64,000 bases of DNA from Sphingobacterium populi (GCF_001586775.1 NZ_LQXS01000002.1:372001-436000); one strand, 5' to 3'. Counted from the first letter of the stretch, positions 9,356-18,743 are shown. A program made the numbers and translations. The notes: generated from the letters alone by a model not told the origin.

Positions 9356-9869
9356 AGTTCTAAGGTTGTCTAAAGATGGATTCGTTTTTCCTATTTTTGG
9401 TAATTAACTCCTACTTAAACTGTAATTGTTGAGGTAAAAATAATGTTAAAGTGATGGGGTTGGTGATAAGTAATTTTCTTTTGTAGGAGGAGCGCTACAT
9501 GAATAACGATAAAGACCGATTGCGACATACCAATGGGAAATTTGGGTGTATTGATTTTTGTATGGTTCTATTAAAAGTAATGTGGATACATATACTTTAT
9601 CAATTCTGCGGATTTTTACTAAGGCCACCTGATAGGTTCCCCCTGTTAGTATCCGATTGTTATTTTATGTGCCAAATTCATACAAACCTTTGTAGCAGTA
9701 GATGTTATCTCTTAGTACATTCAATAAAAAATGAAGATGTAGCTACCGTGCTGCTCACTGGTCCATAATTAAGCGATTAATTTATGCTAAACGAGTAAAT
9801 TTAGCACGATTTGTGCTCTTAGAATGCTATCTTGCTATCAAATAGCCTACGATAGCAAGGCCGAGATCT
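9356..9869. other. 514-base gene-poor stretch with leader hairpins
   Basis: No credible gene. A cysteine-rich 89-codon frame at 9499-9768 has an AGGAGG (9485-9490) at ideal spacing, which is unusual for Bacteroidota, but its composition does not look like protein. The last 85 bases before the kinase gene hold three hairpins (9785-9806, 9803-9817, 9831-9859), the first two sharing bases. The region may be the long 5' leader of the kinase gene. Confidence 0.5.
9785..9859 (+). promoter_or_regulatory. Hairpin-rich leader of the CheB-CheR kinase gene
   Basis: TGCTAAA/TTTAGCA (9785-9791, 9800-9806) overlaps AGCAC/GTGCT (9803-9807, 9813-9817), so these two exclude each other; a perfect 9-base stem CTTGCTATC/GATAGCAAG (9831-9839, 9851-9859) ends 10 bases before the start codon. 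It may control expression of the kinase at the RNA or DNA level. Confidence 0.4.
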
Positions 9870-12800
9870 ATGGGATTAAACAGAAAGAATAATCAGTCCG
9901 AAATCAATGAACAATTTCCTGTTATAGGGGTTGGCGCATCCGCAGGCGGATTGGAAGCTATCAAAGCCATGCTGTCTACTATACCTGCCTACTCCGGTAT
10001 GGCATTTATCGTAGTACAACATCTTTATCCTGAGAAAAATAGCTTATTGCCCGATCTTCTGCAAAAGATTACATCTATACCTGTAGTATCCATTACAGAA
10101 CATCTGCATATCGAGCGGGATCATATCTATGTCATTCCACCAGGCAAGATAGTTACCGTTGCCAATGGTTTGCTAAAACTCAATCCCAGACCGACCAAAG
10201 AAAAAGCAAATAAGGCAGTAGATGCCTTATTTATGTCCATGGCAACATCGTACGAAGCTAGTTCCGCGGCCGTTATACTTTCGGGAATGGGCGTTGATGG
10301 TACCGCAGGAATGCGTGCAATTAGAGAACAAGGCGGATTAACCATTGCTCAAGACAATTCTGCTGGCTACACGGCAATGCCCGGGCATGCGATCGACGCC
10401 AACATTATCGACTTTGTTTTACCTCCGGATCAAATTGGTAGAAAGCTGACGGATTATTTTGCCATGCTACGGCAGGGCTGGTCTGCCAGCGAGCCAGTAT
10501 CCGAATCCGTAGATGAGGAAACGACCTATCGCAAGATCATGGAGTTGATGCATCAGCGCAAAGAAGCTGACTTTAGTTTGTATAAGCAGACAACAGTTCG
10601 CCGGCGTATCGTCCGCAGGATGCTGATGTTAAAGATTGCAGATATATCGGATTATCTGACCTATATTACCGATCATCCGATAGAGCAGGATCTATTGTTC
10701 TATGATTTGCTGATATCCGTCACGGCATTTTTCAGAGATCCGTATTGCTTTGAATTATTGATTAAGAAGATTGTCCCACTAATTTTAGAGGGTAAAAATG
10801 ACGGTGAACCAATACGCATTTGGGTGGCAGGCTGCTCCACCGGTCAAGAACCGTATTCTATCGCGATTGCTTTGCACGAATTCTTTGGACAACAATTGCA
10901 TCAGCAACGCATTCATATTTTTGCTACAGATATTTCCGATAAATCCATCAAAATTGCTCGGAGCGGGATGTACCACAAAAAAGAATTGGAGGGCGTAAGT
11001 GTTGCGCGTCTGGCAAAATACTTTGACAAGCATAAGGATCATTATGTGGTTTCTAAAACGATCCGAGATATGTGCGTGTTTGCGGTGCACAATTTTCTGA
11101 AAGATCCTCCCTTCGCTAAGATGGATTTAATTTCCTGTAGGAATGTAATGATCTATTTCAAACCATTTTTGCAAAAGAAGACCATCGCGATCTTCCATTA
11201 CGCACTGCGAGATAAAGGAATATTGTGGCTCGGTAATTCGGAAACGGTCGGATCAGCATCCGATTTTTTTAACCCACTACAGCGTAAAAGTAAATTTTAT
11301 ACCCGAAAACCTGGAGTCGGCAGGTACATCACCATCATGGGTGGTGGTAAACAAACGGCCGTTGAGGAAGAAAATATGACGCTTCGTAGCAAAGAAGTAA
11401 AGACAGAAGATTACCAGAAAAGTGCAGACGAAATTGTATTGTCAAAGCATGCGCCTCCAGGCGTCATAGTCAATGATCAGTTCGATATAGTGCAATTTCG
11501 TGGAAGTACAAGCCGGTTTTTGGAGCCACCATCTGGTAAAGCTACCTTTAATCTGATGAAGATGGCAAAAGATGGTCTGTCGTTTGAGTTGCGCAATGCA
11601 CTACATCGCGCAAAATCATCAGTTGAACCATTTTCTAAATCTGGCGTCTCTATCAATGGTGGTGAGATATTGGTTGGAATAGAAGTTATTCCGCTGCTCA
11701 ACACCTTTGATCCTTATTATTTAGTACTATTTAAAGAGGAGCCCGCCTTGCCGACACGGCGAAAGTTGTCTTCTAAAACGGTGAAGACAGCGGAGCAGGA
11801 ACGAATTTTGCAACTTGAAAGAGAACTGACGCAGATTCGTGAAGATATGCGTAATATCACGGAAGCTCAGGAAATTGCTAAAGAAGAACTGCAAAGCTCT
11901 AATGAGGAACTCTTAAGTGGTAGCGAGGAGCTACAAAGTCTGAACGAAGAACTGGAGACCAGTAAAGAAGAACTTCAGAGTACCAATGAAGAATTACTTA
12001 CTGTAAATCAAGAGCTCTTTGAAAGTAATGAGGAGTTGAACATTAGTCGCAAGCTCGCGGAGGCAACCATTGCAGTGTTGCACGAGCCACTCATTATGTT
12101 GAATAGCGACCTGATGATTCAGAGTGTCAATTATGCCTTCTGCAAAACATTCAAAATAAGTCAAGAACAAGCCGTAGGTAAGAGTTTTTACCAGTTGCAA
12201 AATGGCGGCTGGAATATTCCGGGATTAGCTAGCGAGTTCACGCGTATCCAGCAAAATGATGAACAGGTTATAGAGAAAGAAATTAGTTTTACTTTCCCAA
12301 CGCTAGGCGAGCGAGTTGTCAAATTCAATATTCACCCGGTAAAAAAGGCCAATGGTGAGCAACTCATTCTGCTGGCTTTGGATGATATTACCGAACGAAA
12401 GAATGATCTGCTACAGCAGAAGGTCTTTTCGGAGGAATTACAAAAGCAAATTGCAGAAAAGGTCAAACTGGAAAGGCAGAAAAACGATTTCATCAGTATG
12501 GCTTCACACGAATTGAAAACTCCGGTAACAAGTATTAAGGGTTACACGCAAGCGCTACATCGTCGATTTCAGAAAGAAGGCAACAAAGAGGCGGAGAGTT
12601 TTTTGGCCAAGATGGATAATCAGATCAATAAACTTACCGCTTTGATTGGTGATTTGCTCGATGCCACAAAAGTAACCGCAGGCCAACTAGAGTATAATAT
12701 AGACCATTTTGATTTTAATAGTTTAGTAGTCGAAGTCACGGAAGAGATGCAACAAACCTCTAGAAAGCACCAGATTAAAATCAATTTGGATCAATCAGTA

Positions 12801-13157
12801 GAGGTACTAGGTGATCGCAATCGTATTGGGCAAGTAATTACCAACTTATTGTCCAATGCCATCAAATATTCTCCACAAGCCGATGAAGTATTGGTAAAAA
12901 CTTCATTGGAGAAGGATCAAGTTAGGCTATCTGTTCAGGATTTTGGAATTGGTATATCCGATAAAAATCAGCAGAATGTGTTCGATCAGTTTTTCAGGGC
13001 CGATGGTTTTCTTCAAAATACCTTCGCGGGTTTAGGGTTGGGGTTATTCATTTCCAGCAAAATTATGAGCAGGCATCATGGCGATCTTACAGTGCATAGT
13101 ACTGAAGGCAAGGGATCGACATTTATGATCTCACTTCCACTAAAAAGACAAAAATGA
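9870..13157 (+). CDS. CheB-CheR-PAS hybrid sensor histidine kinase
   Basis: 1095 residues in one chain. Residues about 17-195 are a CheB methylesterase (GASAGG with catalytic Ser24, VVQHL, GMGVDGTAGM). About 210-480 is a CheR methyltransferase (TAFFRDP, AGCSTGQEPYS for SAM, CRNVMIYF). About 650-745 is a regular coiled coil of SNEEL/SxEELQS heptads. Then come a PAS domain (about 750-855), HisKA with phospho-acceptor His880 (ASHELKTP) and an HATPase domain (NLLSNAIKYS, DFGIGIS, GLGLGLF). No receptor, CheA or CheW lies nearby, so this is the free-standing CheB/CheR kinase type found in many soil bacteria rather than a chemotaxis enzyme. It overlaps the response regulator gene by 4 bases. Confidence 0.93.
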   Translation: MGLNRKNNQSEINEQFPVIGVGASAGGLEAIKAMLSTIPAYSGMAFIVVQHLYPEKNSLLPDLLQKITSIPVVSITEHLHIERDHIYVIPPGKIVTVANGLLKLNPRPTKEKANKAVDALFMSMATSYEASSAAVILSGMGVDGTAGMRAIREQGGLTIAQDNSAGYTAMPGHAIDANIIDFVLPPDQIGRKLTDYFAMLRQGWSASEPVSESVDEETTYRKIMELMHQRKEADFSLYKQTTVRRRIVRRMLMLKIADISDYLTYITDHPIEQDLLFYDLLISVTAFFRDPYCFELLIKKIVPLILEGKNDGEPIRIWVAGCSTGQEPYSIAIALHEFFGQQLHQQRIHIFATDISDKSIKIARSGMYHKKELEGVSVARLAKYFDKHKDHYVVSKTIRDMCVFAVHNFLKDPPFAKMDLISCRNVMIYFKPFLQKKTIAIFHYALRDKGILWLGNSETVGSASDFFNPLQRKSKFYTRKPGVGRYITIMGGGKQTAVEEENMTLRSKEVKTEDYQKSADEIVLSKHAPPGVIVNDQFDIVQFRGSTSRFLEPPSGKATFNLMKMAKDGLSFELRNALHRAKSSVEPFSKSGVSINGGEILVGIEVIPLLNTFDPYYLVLFKEEPALPTRRKLSSKTVKTAEQERILQLERELTQIREDMRNITEAQEIAKEELQSSNEELLSGSEELQSLNEELETSKEELQSTNEELLTVNQELFESNEELNISRKLAEATIAVLHEPLIMLNSDLMIQSVNYAFCKTFKISQEQAVGKSFYQLQNGGWNIPGLASEFTRIQQNDEQVIEKEISFTFPTLGERVVKFNIHPVKKANGEQLILLALDDITERKNDLLQQKVFSEELQKQIAEKVKLERQKNDFISMASHELKTPVTSIKGYTQALHRRFQKEGNKEAESFLAKMDNQINKLTALIGDLLDATKVTAGQLEYNIDHFDFNSLVVEVTEEMQQTSRKHQIKINLDQSVEVLGDRNRIGQVITNLLSNAIKYSPQADEVLVKTSLEKDQVRLSVQDFGIGISDKNQQNVFDQFFRADGFLQNTFAGLGLGLFISSKIMSRHHGDLTVHSTEGKGSTFMISLPLKRQK

Positions 13158-13522
13158 AAAAAATACTGGTAATCGATGATAACGAGGGCATCTTAGATGT
13201 GGTTAGTATTATTCTGGAAAGTGAAGGATACGAAGTACATCAGCTAATCGAACCTAACCGGGTGACACAGCTACCGCCCGCAGATATGCCAGATTTGATT
13301 CTCCTGGATATTTGGATGTCTGGCGCCGATGGCCGAGTGATTTGTAGGCAGCTAAAAGATCAACCGCATACGCGTCACGTACCAATTGTGCTCATGTCTG
13401 CTAATAAAGACATTGCCGAGATTGCAGATAGCGCTGGTGCGGATGGATATCTGGCCAAACCATTTGAAATGGATGATCTCATCATGATCGTGAAGCGATA
13501 TCTCACAAAGGAAGCTGGCTAA
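13154..13522 (+). CDS. Single-domain response regulator
   Basis: 122 residues, a bare receiver domain with no output module. The acidic pocket is at Asp8-Asp9, the phospho-acceptor is Asp52 (LLDIWMSG), the conserved Ser/Thr lies in VLMSAN and the Lys in AKPFEMDD. The start overlaps the kinase stop as ATGA, so the two are translationally coupled and this is very probably the kinase's partner. With no DNA-binding domain, it must act by protein contact or phospho-relay. Confidence 0.93.
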   Translation: MKKILVIDDNEGILDVVSIILESEGYEVHQLIEPNRVTQLPPADMPDLILLDIWMSGADGRVICRQLKDQPHTRHVPIVLMSANKDIAEIADSAGADGYLAKPFEMDDLIMIVKRYLTKEAG

Positions 13523-13596
13523 TATCTTTTCAAAAGCTACGAAAAGCGCTACGAGTAACCTAAATAAGCCAAATCCGACTAAAATGACCAGCTTCG

Positions 13597-13800
13597 CTAA
13601 TTTTTCTTCTTTGTAATTTTGGCTTCTGGATCGTTAGGCGTATCATTCAGCTGTTCGTCGCCAGCATCTACGCCGGCTTCTGCGTCTTTATCCTGCTTGT
13701 TTTCCTTATTCTTTTTTACGACAGAGGTCAATTCTCGATAAGTATCTTCTTTTTTATCCTTTTTTAAACCTGTTATTTTTGTCTCTACTTTCGTTGCCAT
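13597..13800 (-). CDS. Small highly charged protein, unknown
   Basis: 67 residues, very rich in Lys, Asp and Glu (about half of all residues), with no hydrophobic core and a KKKN end. It is probably disordered. Similar short Lys/Asp-rich proteins are common in Sphingobacteriaceae and are unannotated. It is convergent with the response regulator gene, 74 bases apart. The composition is not that of a chance frame in this moderate-GC DNA, but I cannot prove it is expressed. Confidence 0.45.
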   Translation of the reverse strand: MATKVETKITGLKKDKKEDTYRELTSVVKKNKENKQDKDAEAGVDAGDEQLNDTPNDPEAKITKKKN

Positions 13801-14334
13801 AGTGTCTATATTTTGTGCCTAATGAAGCATGTTTATGCATTCAGTATAAAAAAGGATTGAACTACGGATATTGTTTTTAGGCAATTAAGATCAAGTATTT
13901 TTTCAGTTACTAATGCGGTCTTCCACAGCAAGTGGTTGGGCGTTCATATATTTCTACAACTGCTAGTTCCGTCTTTGTCTCACAACCAATTACATTAGAA
14001 TTTAAATTATCTTTGCTATGAAAAAAAATGTATTGTGCATGGACGGAGTGCCAGTGCCATCGACGCTATTCCTAAGCAGGAGATTGTACTGAAAATGCAT
14101 GAAGCTGGCGTGCTGGTTGGAGAATATAAGGGAACGGTCAGCGTTGATGGATACATATCTATAGCTATGAATAATCAGATGGAATAGGGAATAAGTAAAA
14201 TTTAAAGTACACACTACACCAATGCCAGGTCGCCGAAGAAATATTACGTACCGAAATGGCTTTAGGTTTTGTACCTATTGTTAATAATTTTTGTGTACAT
14301 TTACATCATTAATAATATTTTATACCAAAAAGTA
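13801..14334. other. Intergenic stretch with one broken mini-gene
   Basis: Apart from the candidate frameshifted small gene at 14018-14187, I see only AT-rich sequence and no convincing promoter or hairpin. The last part should contain the promoter of the cold-shock gene, but no exact TAnnTTTG box is visible there. Confidence 0.4.
14018..14187 (+). pseudogene. Small conserved-looking gene broken in a poly-A run
   Basis: An ATG at 14018 is followed by eight A's (14021-14028), then the annotated frame stops after about 25 codons. Reading as if there were nine A's gives an open frame of about 56 residues to the TAG at 14185: it starts MKKKCIVHGRS and continues with helix-like and strand-like segments (LKMHEAGVLVGEY, VSVDGYISIAM). 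The regular amphipathic pattern suggests real protein. This could be a homopolymer miscall or a genuine pseudogene. I do not recognise the family. Confidence 0.4.
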
Positions 14335-14526
14335 ATGCAAGAAGGCATAGTAAAATTTTTCAACGAGACCAAGGGTTTCGGATTTATAACTCCAAATGAC
14401 GGTGGTCAAGAAGTTTTCGTTCATGTTTCAGGATTGACTCAAGATATCCGTGAGCATGATCACGTGTCTTTTGAAGTTGAACAAGGTCGTAAAGGACCAA
14501 ACGCAGTAAATGTTAAGTTGATATAA
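14335..14526 (+). CDS. Cold-shock protein, CspA family
   Basis: 63 residues from the Met at 14335 (MQEGIVKFFN), which matches the normal start of the family; the longer open frame upstream is untranslated leader. It has both RNA-binding motifs, KGFGFI (RNP1) and VFVHV (RNP2), and the usual five-strand length. Cytoplasmic single-stranded RNA/DNA-binding chaperone. A long AT-rich leader precedes it, as is common for cold-regulated messages, and a strong terminator follows at 14550. Confidence 0.95.
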   Translation: MQEGIVKFFNETKGFGFITPNDGGQEVFVHVSGLTQDIREHDHVSFEVEQGRKGPNAVNVKLI

Positions 14527-14549
14527 GTTAATTTTTGCATATATTGTAT

Positions 14550-14580
14550 AAACCGTTTTGCGATGCAAGACGGTTTTTTT
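14550..14580 (+). terminator. Rho-independent terminator of the cold-shock gene
   Basis: Twelve-pair stem (14550-14561 with 14565-14576, one G-T pair), 3-base loop, followed by T's. Confidence 0.85.
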
Positions 14581-14738
14581 GTGCCCAAATATTTGCGAAT
14601 ACGTTGGTGTATAGATCATTAAATGAAAATGGTGTAAATAGCTTCAACTACTCACACCACGATATACCGATGCATGCTGCAAATGTGACTTTTTTATCAA
14701 TTGCAGCTGTTTTTTCTATTAGTTCTGAACATAATAGC

Positions 14739-15800
14739 CTAGCGCGACATACTTTTGATGACGCTGGTGTGCGATTTCCAAGCCTGAGCTAATGAAGCAA
14801 ATTCTATATAGTTTACCCGAAACTCCGCACAAACATTCTTTACGATCTTATTAATCTCTGGATAATGTATATGGCTAATTTTCGGGAATAAATGATGTTC
14901 GACTTGAAAGTTAAGTCCGCCCAATAACCACGTGAGTACCTTGTTGCGCGTGGCAAAGTTCGCTGTCGTATTTAGCTGATGTACAGTCCATTCGTCCTCC
15001 ATTCGGCCCGGTTCGCTTGCAGTAAATTCAGTTTCTGAAACTACATGTGCTAGTTGAAATACAGTAGCTAAGCATATGCCACAGGCAAAACCTGCGATCA
15101 GCAAACCAATTAAGGCCGGAAGCCAGCCAACAAGGAGAACTGGGATCGTGATGAAAACCTGAAAGTGCAGCACCTTACTGATCCAAAAAATCCATTTTTC
15201 CTTATTAGGCATGTTAAATAGGGCTGAATGCTTCCCTAAACGGCGTCTAAAATATTTTTCATAATCTTGGAAAAAGATCCATGCTAAATACGATATGGCG
15301 TATAAAATTGGGAAGTAAAGATGCTGAAAGCGATGGTGCAGCTTGGGTTCCTGAGAATCGTGTATGCGCAAAAATTTGATCTCAATATCATGGTCTTCAC
15401 CTTCAATATTGGTGTAGGTATGATGGGCGATATTGTGCTTCAGTTTCCACAGGTAGATATTACCTCCCAGCGCATTGAGTGAATAGGAAAGAAAGGTATT
15501 TACATTTTTGTTGCTCGATAAGCTATTGTGGCCTGCATCGTGCATGATATTGAACCCAATAGCTGCAAAATTAATCCCCAACAAAACACACAATATTACA
15601 GATATCGGCCAGAAAGGCGATGCAAAAACCAAGATACTATATAACAGCACCGCAGAACTGATCAAGACGATTGTCTTTTTATACATTTTAGTACCGCCAG
15701 TGGTCCGTTGTGCAGAGCTGGCGAAATAGTCATTTACCCTACTTTTCAAAATTTTGGAGAAGGATGTATTTGTATTGTTGAATTTTGTTGATTTTTTCAT
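14739..15800 (-). CDS. Membrane fatty-acid desaturase (acyl-CoA/lipid type)
   Basis: 353 residues with the three histidine boxes of the membrane di-iron desaturases: HDAGHNS, HNIAHHTYTN and QVEHHLFP, spaced among four or more membrane helices. The QxEHH third box places it with front-end/linoleoyl-CoA-type desaturases, but no cytochrome b5 domain is attached. It would introduce double bases into acyl chains to adjust membrane fluidity; a cold-shock gene lies next to it, convergent, but that may be chance. I used the Met at 15800 (MKKSTKF); a Met at 15815 adds 5 residues. Regiospecificity cannot be read from sequence. Confidence 0.9.
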   Translation of the reverse strand: MKKSTKFNNTNTSFSKILKSRVNDYFASSAQRTTGGTKMYKKTIVLISSAVLLYSILVFASPFWPISVILCVLLGINFAAIGFNIMHDAGHNSLSSNKNVNTFLSYSLNALGGNIYLWKLKHNIAHHTYTNIEGEDHDIEIKFLRIHDSQEPKLHHRFQHLYFPILYAISYLAWIFFQDYEKYFRRRLGKHSALFNMPNKEKWIFWISKVLHFQVFITIPVLLVGWLPALIGLLIAGFACGICLATVFQLAHVVSETEFTASEPGRMEDEWTVHQLNTTANFATRNKVLTWLLGGLNFQVEHHLFPKISHIHYPEINKIVKNVCAEFRVNYIEFASLAQAWKSHTSVIKSMSR

Positions 15801-16071
15801 GGTGATGTTTTGCATAATTTCGCCTTACTTTCCTTGGTTATATAAGTTGGAAAGATGTAGAAATAAGGGTATTACGTATGTAGCGAAATATTTGATATTT
15901 TTATGAGCACAGCTATTTATCAGGCGATGCAATTTTTTACTTTGTAAATGTACTCGTTTATTTTGAGAATTAGCTGTGGTATTCCGGGGATTCGTATTAA
16001 ATAACGTATTCTTAACACTCTACTGGCATGGTAAATGTGCCAAATGGCATACAGATACGAAAAGGAAGGCG

Positions 16072-17364
16072 TCAGTTTTCTAGTTTTGTTTGCAATGCCG
16101 TTAAGATAGCATTGGCCTTCAAAAGGCATTCGGCGTACTCGTTTTCAGCATCTGCATCAATTGTAATAGCACCGCCCGTATGGAAAGATAGGTAGCGTTT
16201 AGAGCGATTGTAAAGCAATGTTCGGATTACAACATTAAAGTCAAAATTGCCGTCCGGTGAGAAATAGCCCACAGCACCGGCGTACACACCGCGTTTTGAC
16301 TTTTCATAACGATCGCATAAAGCCATCGCACTTACTTTAGGTGCACCCGTCATAGAGCCAGCAGGAAACACACGTTTGATCGCTTCCAGATCTGTGACTT
16401 TGGGGTCAATTTCGCAGGTAATAGTAGATACTAATTGATGAACTTGGCTAAAGGTGTGAACCTGTGGTATACGTTGCGCGGTAACACTACCAGCTTTGGC
16501 ACTGCGCGTCAGATCGTTACGTACCAAATCAACGATCATGACATTTTCTGCCATTTCTTTGGGATCTGAGCGTAGGCGCTCTATAATTTCGAGATCTTCG
16601 TGCGTGGTTTTGCCACGCTTGGCTGTGCCCTTGATTGGTTGAGAAAGAAGCGTATTGCCTCGTTTGGCAATAAAACGTTCGGGTGAAGCCGACAGAATGT
16701 ACTGATCGCCAAACTTGAAAAAGGTGGAAAACGGAGTAGGGGAAACCGTATTTAGATGCCAATACACACTAGGAGGATCAATAAAACAATCCGTCTGATA
16801 AAACTCCTGACACAGATTCACTTCATATATATCCCCACGTTGAATGTGTTTCTTTAACTGATGAAATGATTCCAAATAGGTTGCTTTGCTCATGCGCTTC
16901 TGGAAAGGGCGATTTAATATCGGTTTCTTCAGATTTATGCTTGTGTGGCAAATGGATTCGTAGATTGATTGAATATCTATGCCGTCTGGAGCATGGATCA
17001 AAACATGCTTTTCTTGGAAGTGGATAAGTATTTGAGGTATAAAAAAATAGGCATCCGGAAATGCCAGTCCATCCGGTAGGTCGGTACGTAGCTCTTCGAT
17101 TTGGTTCTTTAGATCATACCCAAAAAAACCAAACATCCAGTCGTTAGGATGTTTGGTTTTAAAATTTTCTATTTTCTGAAATGTGCCTGTATGATCGGCT
17201 ACGATCTCATCTCGTACACCCACAGCCAGTATACTCTCAATAGCAGTATAAGGATCTGCAAATGCGTTGGAGTGTAGCAAACAAGCGGATTCAAAAGATT
17301 CTGCCCAAAGCACTGCTTTAGGCAGAAAATCGGCTCCTTCTATCGTAAACGTTGCCGTAGGCAT
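16072..17364 (-). CDS. pabB: Aminodeoxychorismate synthase component I (chorismate-binding)
   Basis: 430 residues of the anthranilate synthase I/PabB superfamily. The chorismate-binding C-terminal half has KGTAKRG, MIVDLVRNDL and FPAGSMTGAPK, with a final GGAITIDADAENEY block. The N-terminal half is short and poorly conserved, which fits PabB better than TrpE, and no tryptophan genes are nearby. KGTAKRG rather than PIAGTR also favours PabB. It makes 4-amino-4-deoxychorismate for folate together with a glutaminase subunit not seen here. The gene begins 13 bases after the purA stop on the same strand. Confidence 0.88.
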   Translation of the reverse strand: MPTATFTIEGADFLPKAVLWAESFESACLLHSNAFADPYTAIESILAVGVRDEIVADHTGTFQKIENFKTKHPNDWMFGFFGYDLKNQIEELRTDLPDGLAFPDAYFFIPQILIHFQEKHVLIHAPDGIDIQSIYESICHTSINLKKPILNRPFQKRMSKATYLESFHQLKKHIQRGDIYEVNLCQEFYQTDCFIDPPSVYWHLNTVSPTPFSTFFKFGDQYILSASPERFIAKRGNTLLSQPIKGTAKRGKTTHEDLEIIERLRSDPKEMAENVMIVDLVRNDLTRSAKAGSVTAQRIPQVHTFSQVHQLVSTITCEIDPKVTDLEAIKRVFPAGSMTGAPKVSAMALCDRYEKSKRGVYAGAVGYFSPDGNFDFNVVIRTLLYNRSKRYLSFHTGGAITIDADAENEYAECLLKANAILTALQTKLEN

Positions 17365-17377
17365 TCTATATACTTTC

Positions 17378-18649
17378 TTAAAGTACGATAGTCTGTACGC
17401 GATCCGGGCCTACAGAAAGGTATTTGATCGGCACTTCCAGTGCATTCTCTAAGTATGTAATGTAATTTTTAAGCGCAGCCGGAATTTCATCAGCTTTGCG
17501 GATACCCGTTAAATCCTGATTCCAGCCCTCAATTTCTTCATAAACAGGCTCTGCTTCATTGGTGATGATTTCGTAGGGCATATAGTCGATTACCTCGCCA
17601 TTATGCTTATAATGCGTGCAGGCATAAATTTTATCAAACGTGTCTAGTACGTCTGCTTTCATCATGATTAATTCGGTCACACCATTGATCATGATGGCAT
17701 ATTTCAACGCTGGAATATCAATCCATCCGGTACGTCTAGCACGACCAGTGGTCGCACCAAATTCATGGCCTAATTTACGAAGTTGCTCACCTGTTTCATC
17801 GTGTAATTCGGTCGGGAAAGGGCCGCCACCAACACGTGTCGCGTATGCTTTGAATATGCCGTAAACAGCGCCAATCCGATTAGGAGCAATGCCTAAGCCG
17901 GTACAAGCACCTGCTGTCGTGGTGTTGGAAGAAGTGACAAATGGATAAGATCCAAAGTCGACATCTAATAAAGTGCCTTGAGCACCTTCTGCCAATACGC
18001 GTTGACCGGCTTTCAAGTATTGATTGACAAGATGTTCTGAATCGACGTGTGGAATAGTCTTAAGGAATTCTACCGCTTCTAAAAATGCCTTTTCACGATC
18101 AGCAAAATCAGGTAAATCACCGTAGTGCGCTAAAATTGAAAGGTGTTTTTGCTTTAGTTTCTCGTAGCGATCCAAGAAGTCTGGCAAGGTAGTGTCGCCC
18201 ACACGCAAGCCATTGCGACCAGTTTTGTCCATATAGGTAGGTCCGATACCTTTTAAGGTAGAACCAATTTTGCCCGTACCCATGTTGCTCTCAGATGCTG
18301 CATCCAATAGTTGGTGTGTAGGCAAGATCAGATGTGCTTTGCGCGCAATGACCAATTTGCCTTTCGAAACGGGGTCGAATCCAGCTTGTTTCAGATTGTC
18401 CAGTTCTCTTTTGAGGATGATCGGGTCAATAACTACACCATTTCCTATTAAGTTCAAGGTATCTTCGTTAAAGATTCCGGAAGGAATAGTGTTTAAAACA
18501 AATTTCTTGTTATCAAACTCCAGCGTATGGCCAGCATTCGGGCCGCCTTGAAAACGGGCAATCAAATCGTATTTTGGGCAAAAAACATCGACGATTTTTC
18601 CTTTACCTTCGTCTCCCCATTGTAAGCCCAAAAGGACATCAACTTGCAT
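17378..18649 (-). CDS. purA: Adenylosuccinate synthetase
   Basis: 423 residues from the Met at 18649 (MQVDVLLGLQWGDEGKGK), the standard start; the frame is open further upstream but that part is leader. It carries the GDEGKGK nucleotide loop, the catalytic Asp and His region (GGPNAGHT), GTGKIGSTLKGIGP and the GRARRTGW switch. It makes adenylosuccinate from IMP, aspartate and GTP in AMP synthesis, linking with guaB and adk in this window. Upstream lies the terminator of the Fur-family gene, so purA probably has its own promoter and leads into pabB. Confidence 0.97.
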   Translation of the reverse strand: MQVDVLLGLQWGDEGKGKIVDVFCPKYDLIARFQGGPNAGHTLEFDNKKFVLNTIPSGIFNEDTLNLIGNGVVIDPIILKRELDNLKQAGFDPVSKGKLVIARKAHLILPTHQLLDAASESNMGTGKIGSTLKGIGPTYMDKTGRNGLRVGDTTLPDFLDRYEKLKQKHLSILAHYGDLPDFADREKAFLEAVEFLKTIPHVDSEHLVNQYLKAGQRVLAEGAQGTLLDVDFGSYPFVTSSNTTTAGACTGLGIAPNRIGAVYGIFKAYATRVGGGPFPTELHDETGEQLRKLGHEFGATTGRARRTGWIDIPALKYAIMINGVTELIMMKADVLDTFDKIYACTHYKHNGEVIDYMPYEIITNEAEPVYEEIEGWNQDLTGIRKADEIPAALKNYITYLENALEVPIKYLSVGPDRVQTIVL

Positions 18650-18699
18650 ATTGAATTGAGATATATGATTAAATAAATTGTATACTTTGCAATGTGTAC

Positions 18700-18743
18700 T
18701 AAATAAAAAGTTCGGGATAATGATGTGTTCAATTATCCCGAAC
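18700..18743 (-). terminator. Terminator of the Fur-family gene
   Basis: Perfect 12-pair stem GTTCGGGATAAT/ATTATCCCGAAC (18710-18721, 18732-18743); on the minus strand it is followed by CTTTTTATTT. Confidence 0.8.

Noticed and set aside
9446..9768. Two overlapping frames of 60 and 89 codons on opposite strands
   Set aside because: Cys-rich, irregular composition with no recognisable pattern; kept only as a note because of the AGGAGG.
14002..14214. 70-codon minus-strand frame
   Set aside because: Lies opposite the better supported frameshifted mini-gene and has no protein-like pattern.
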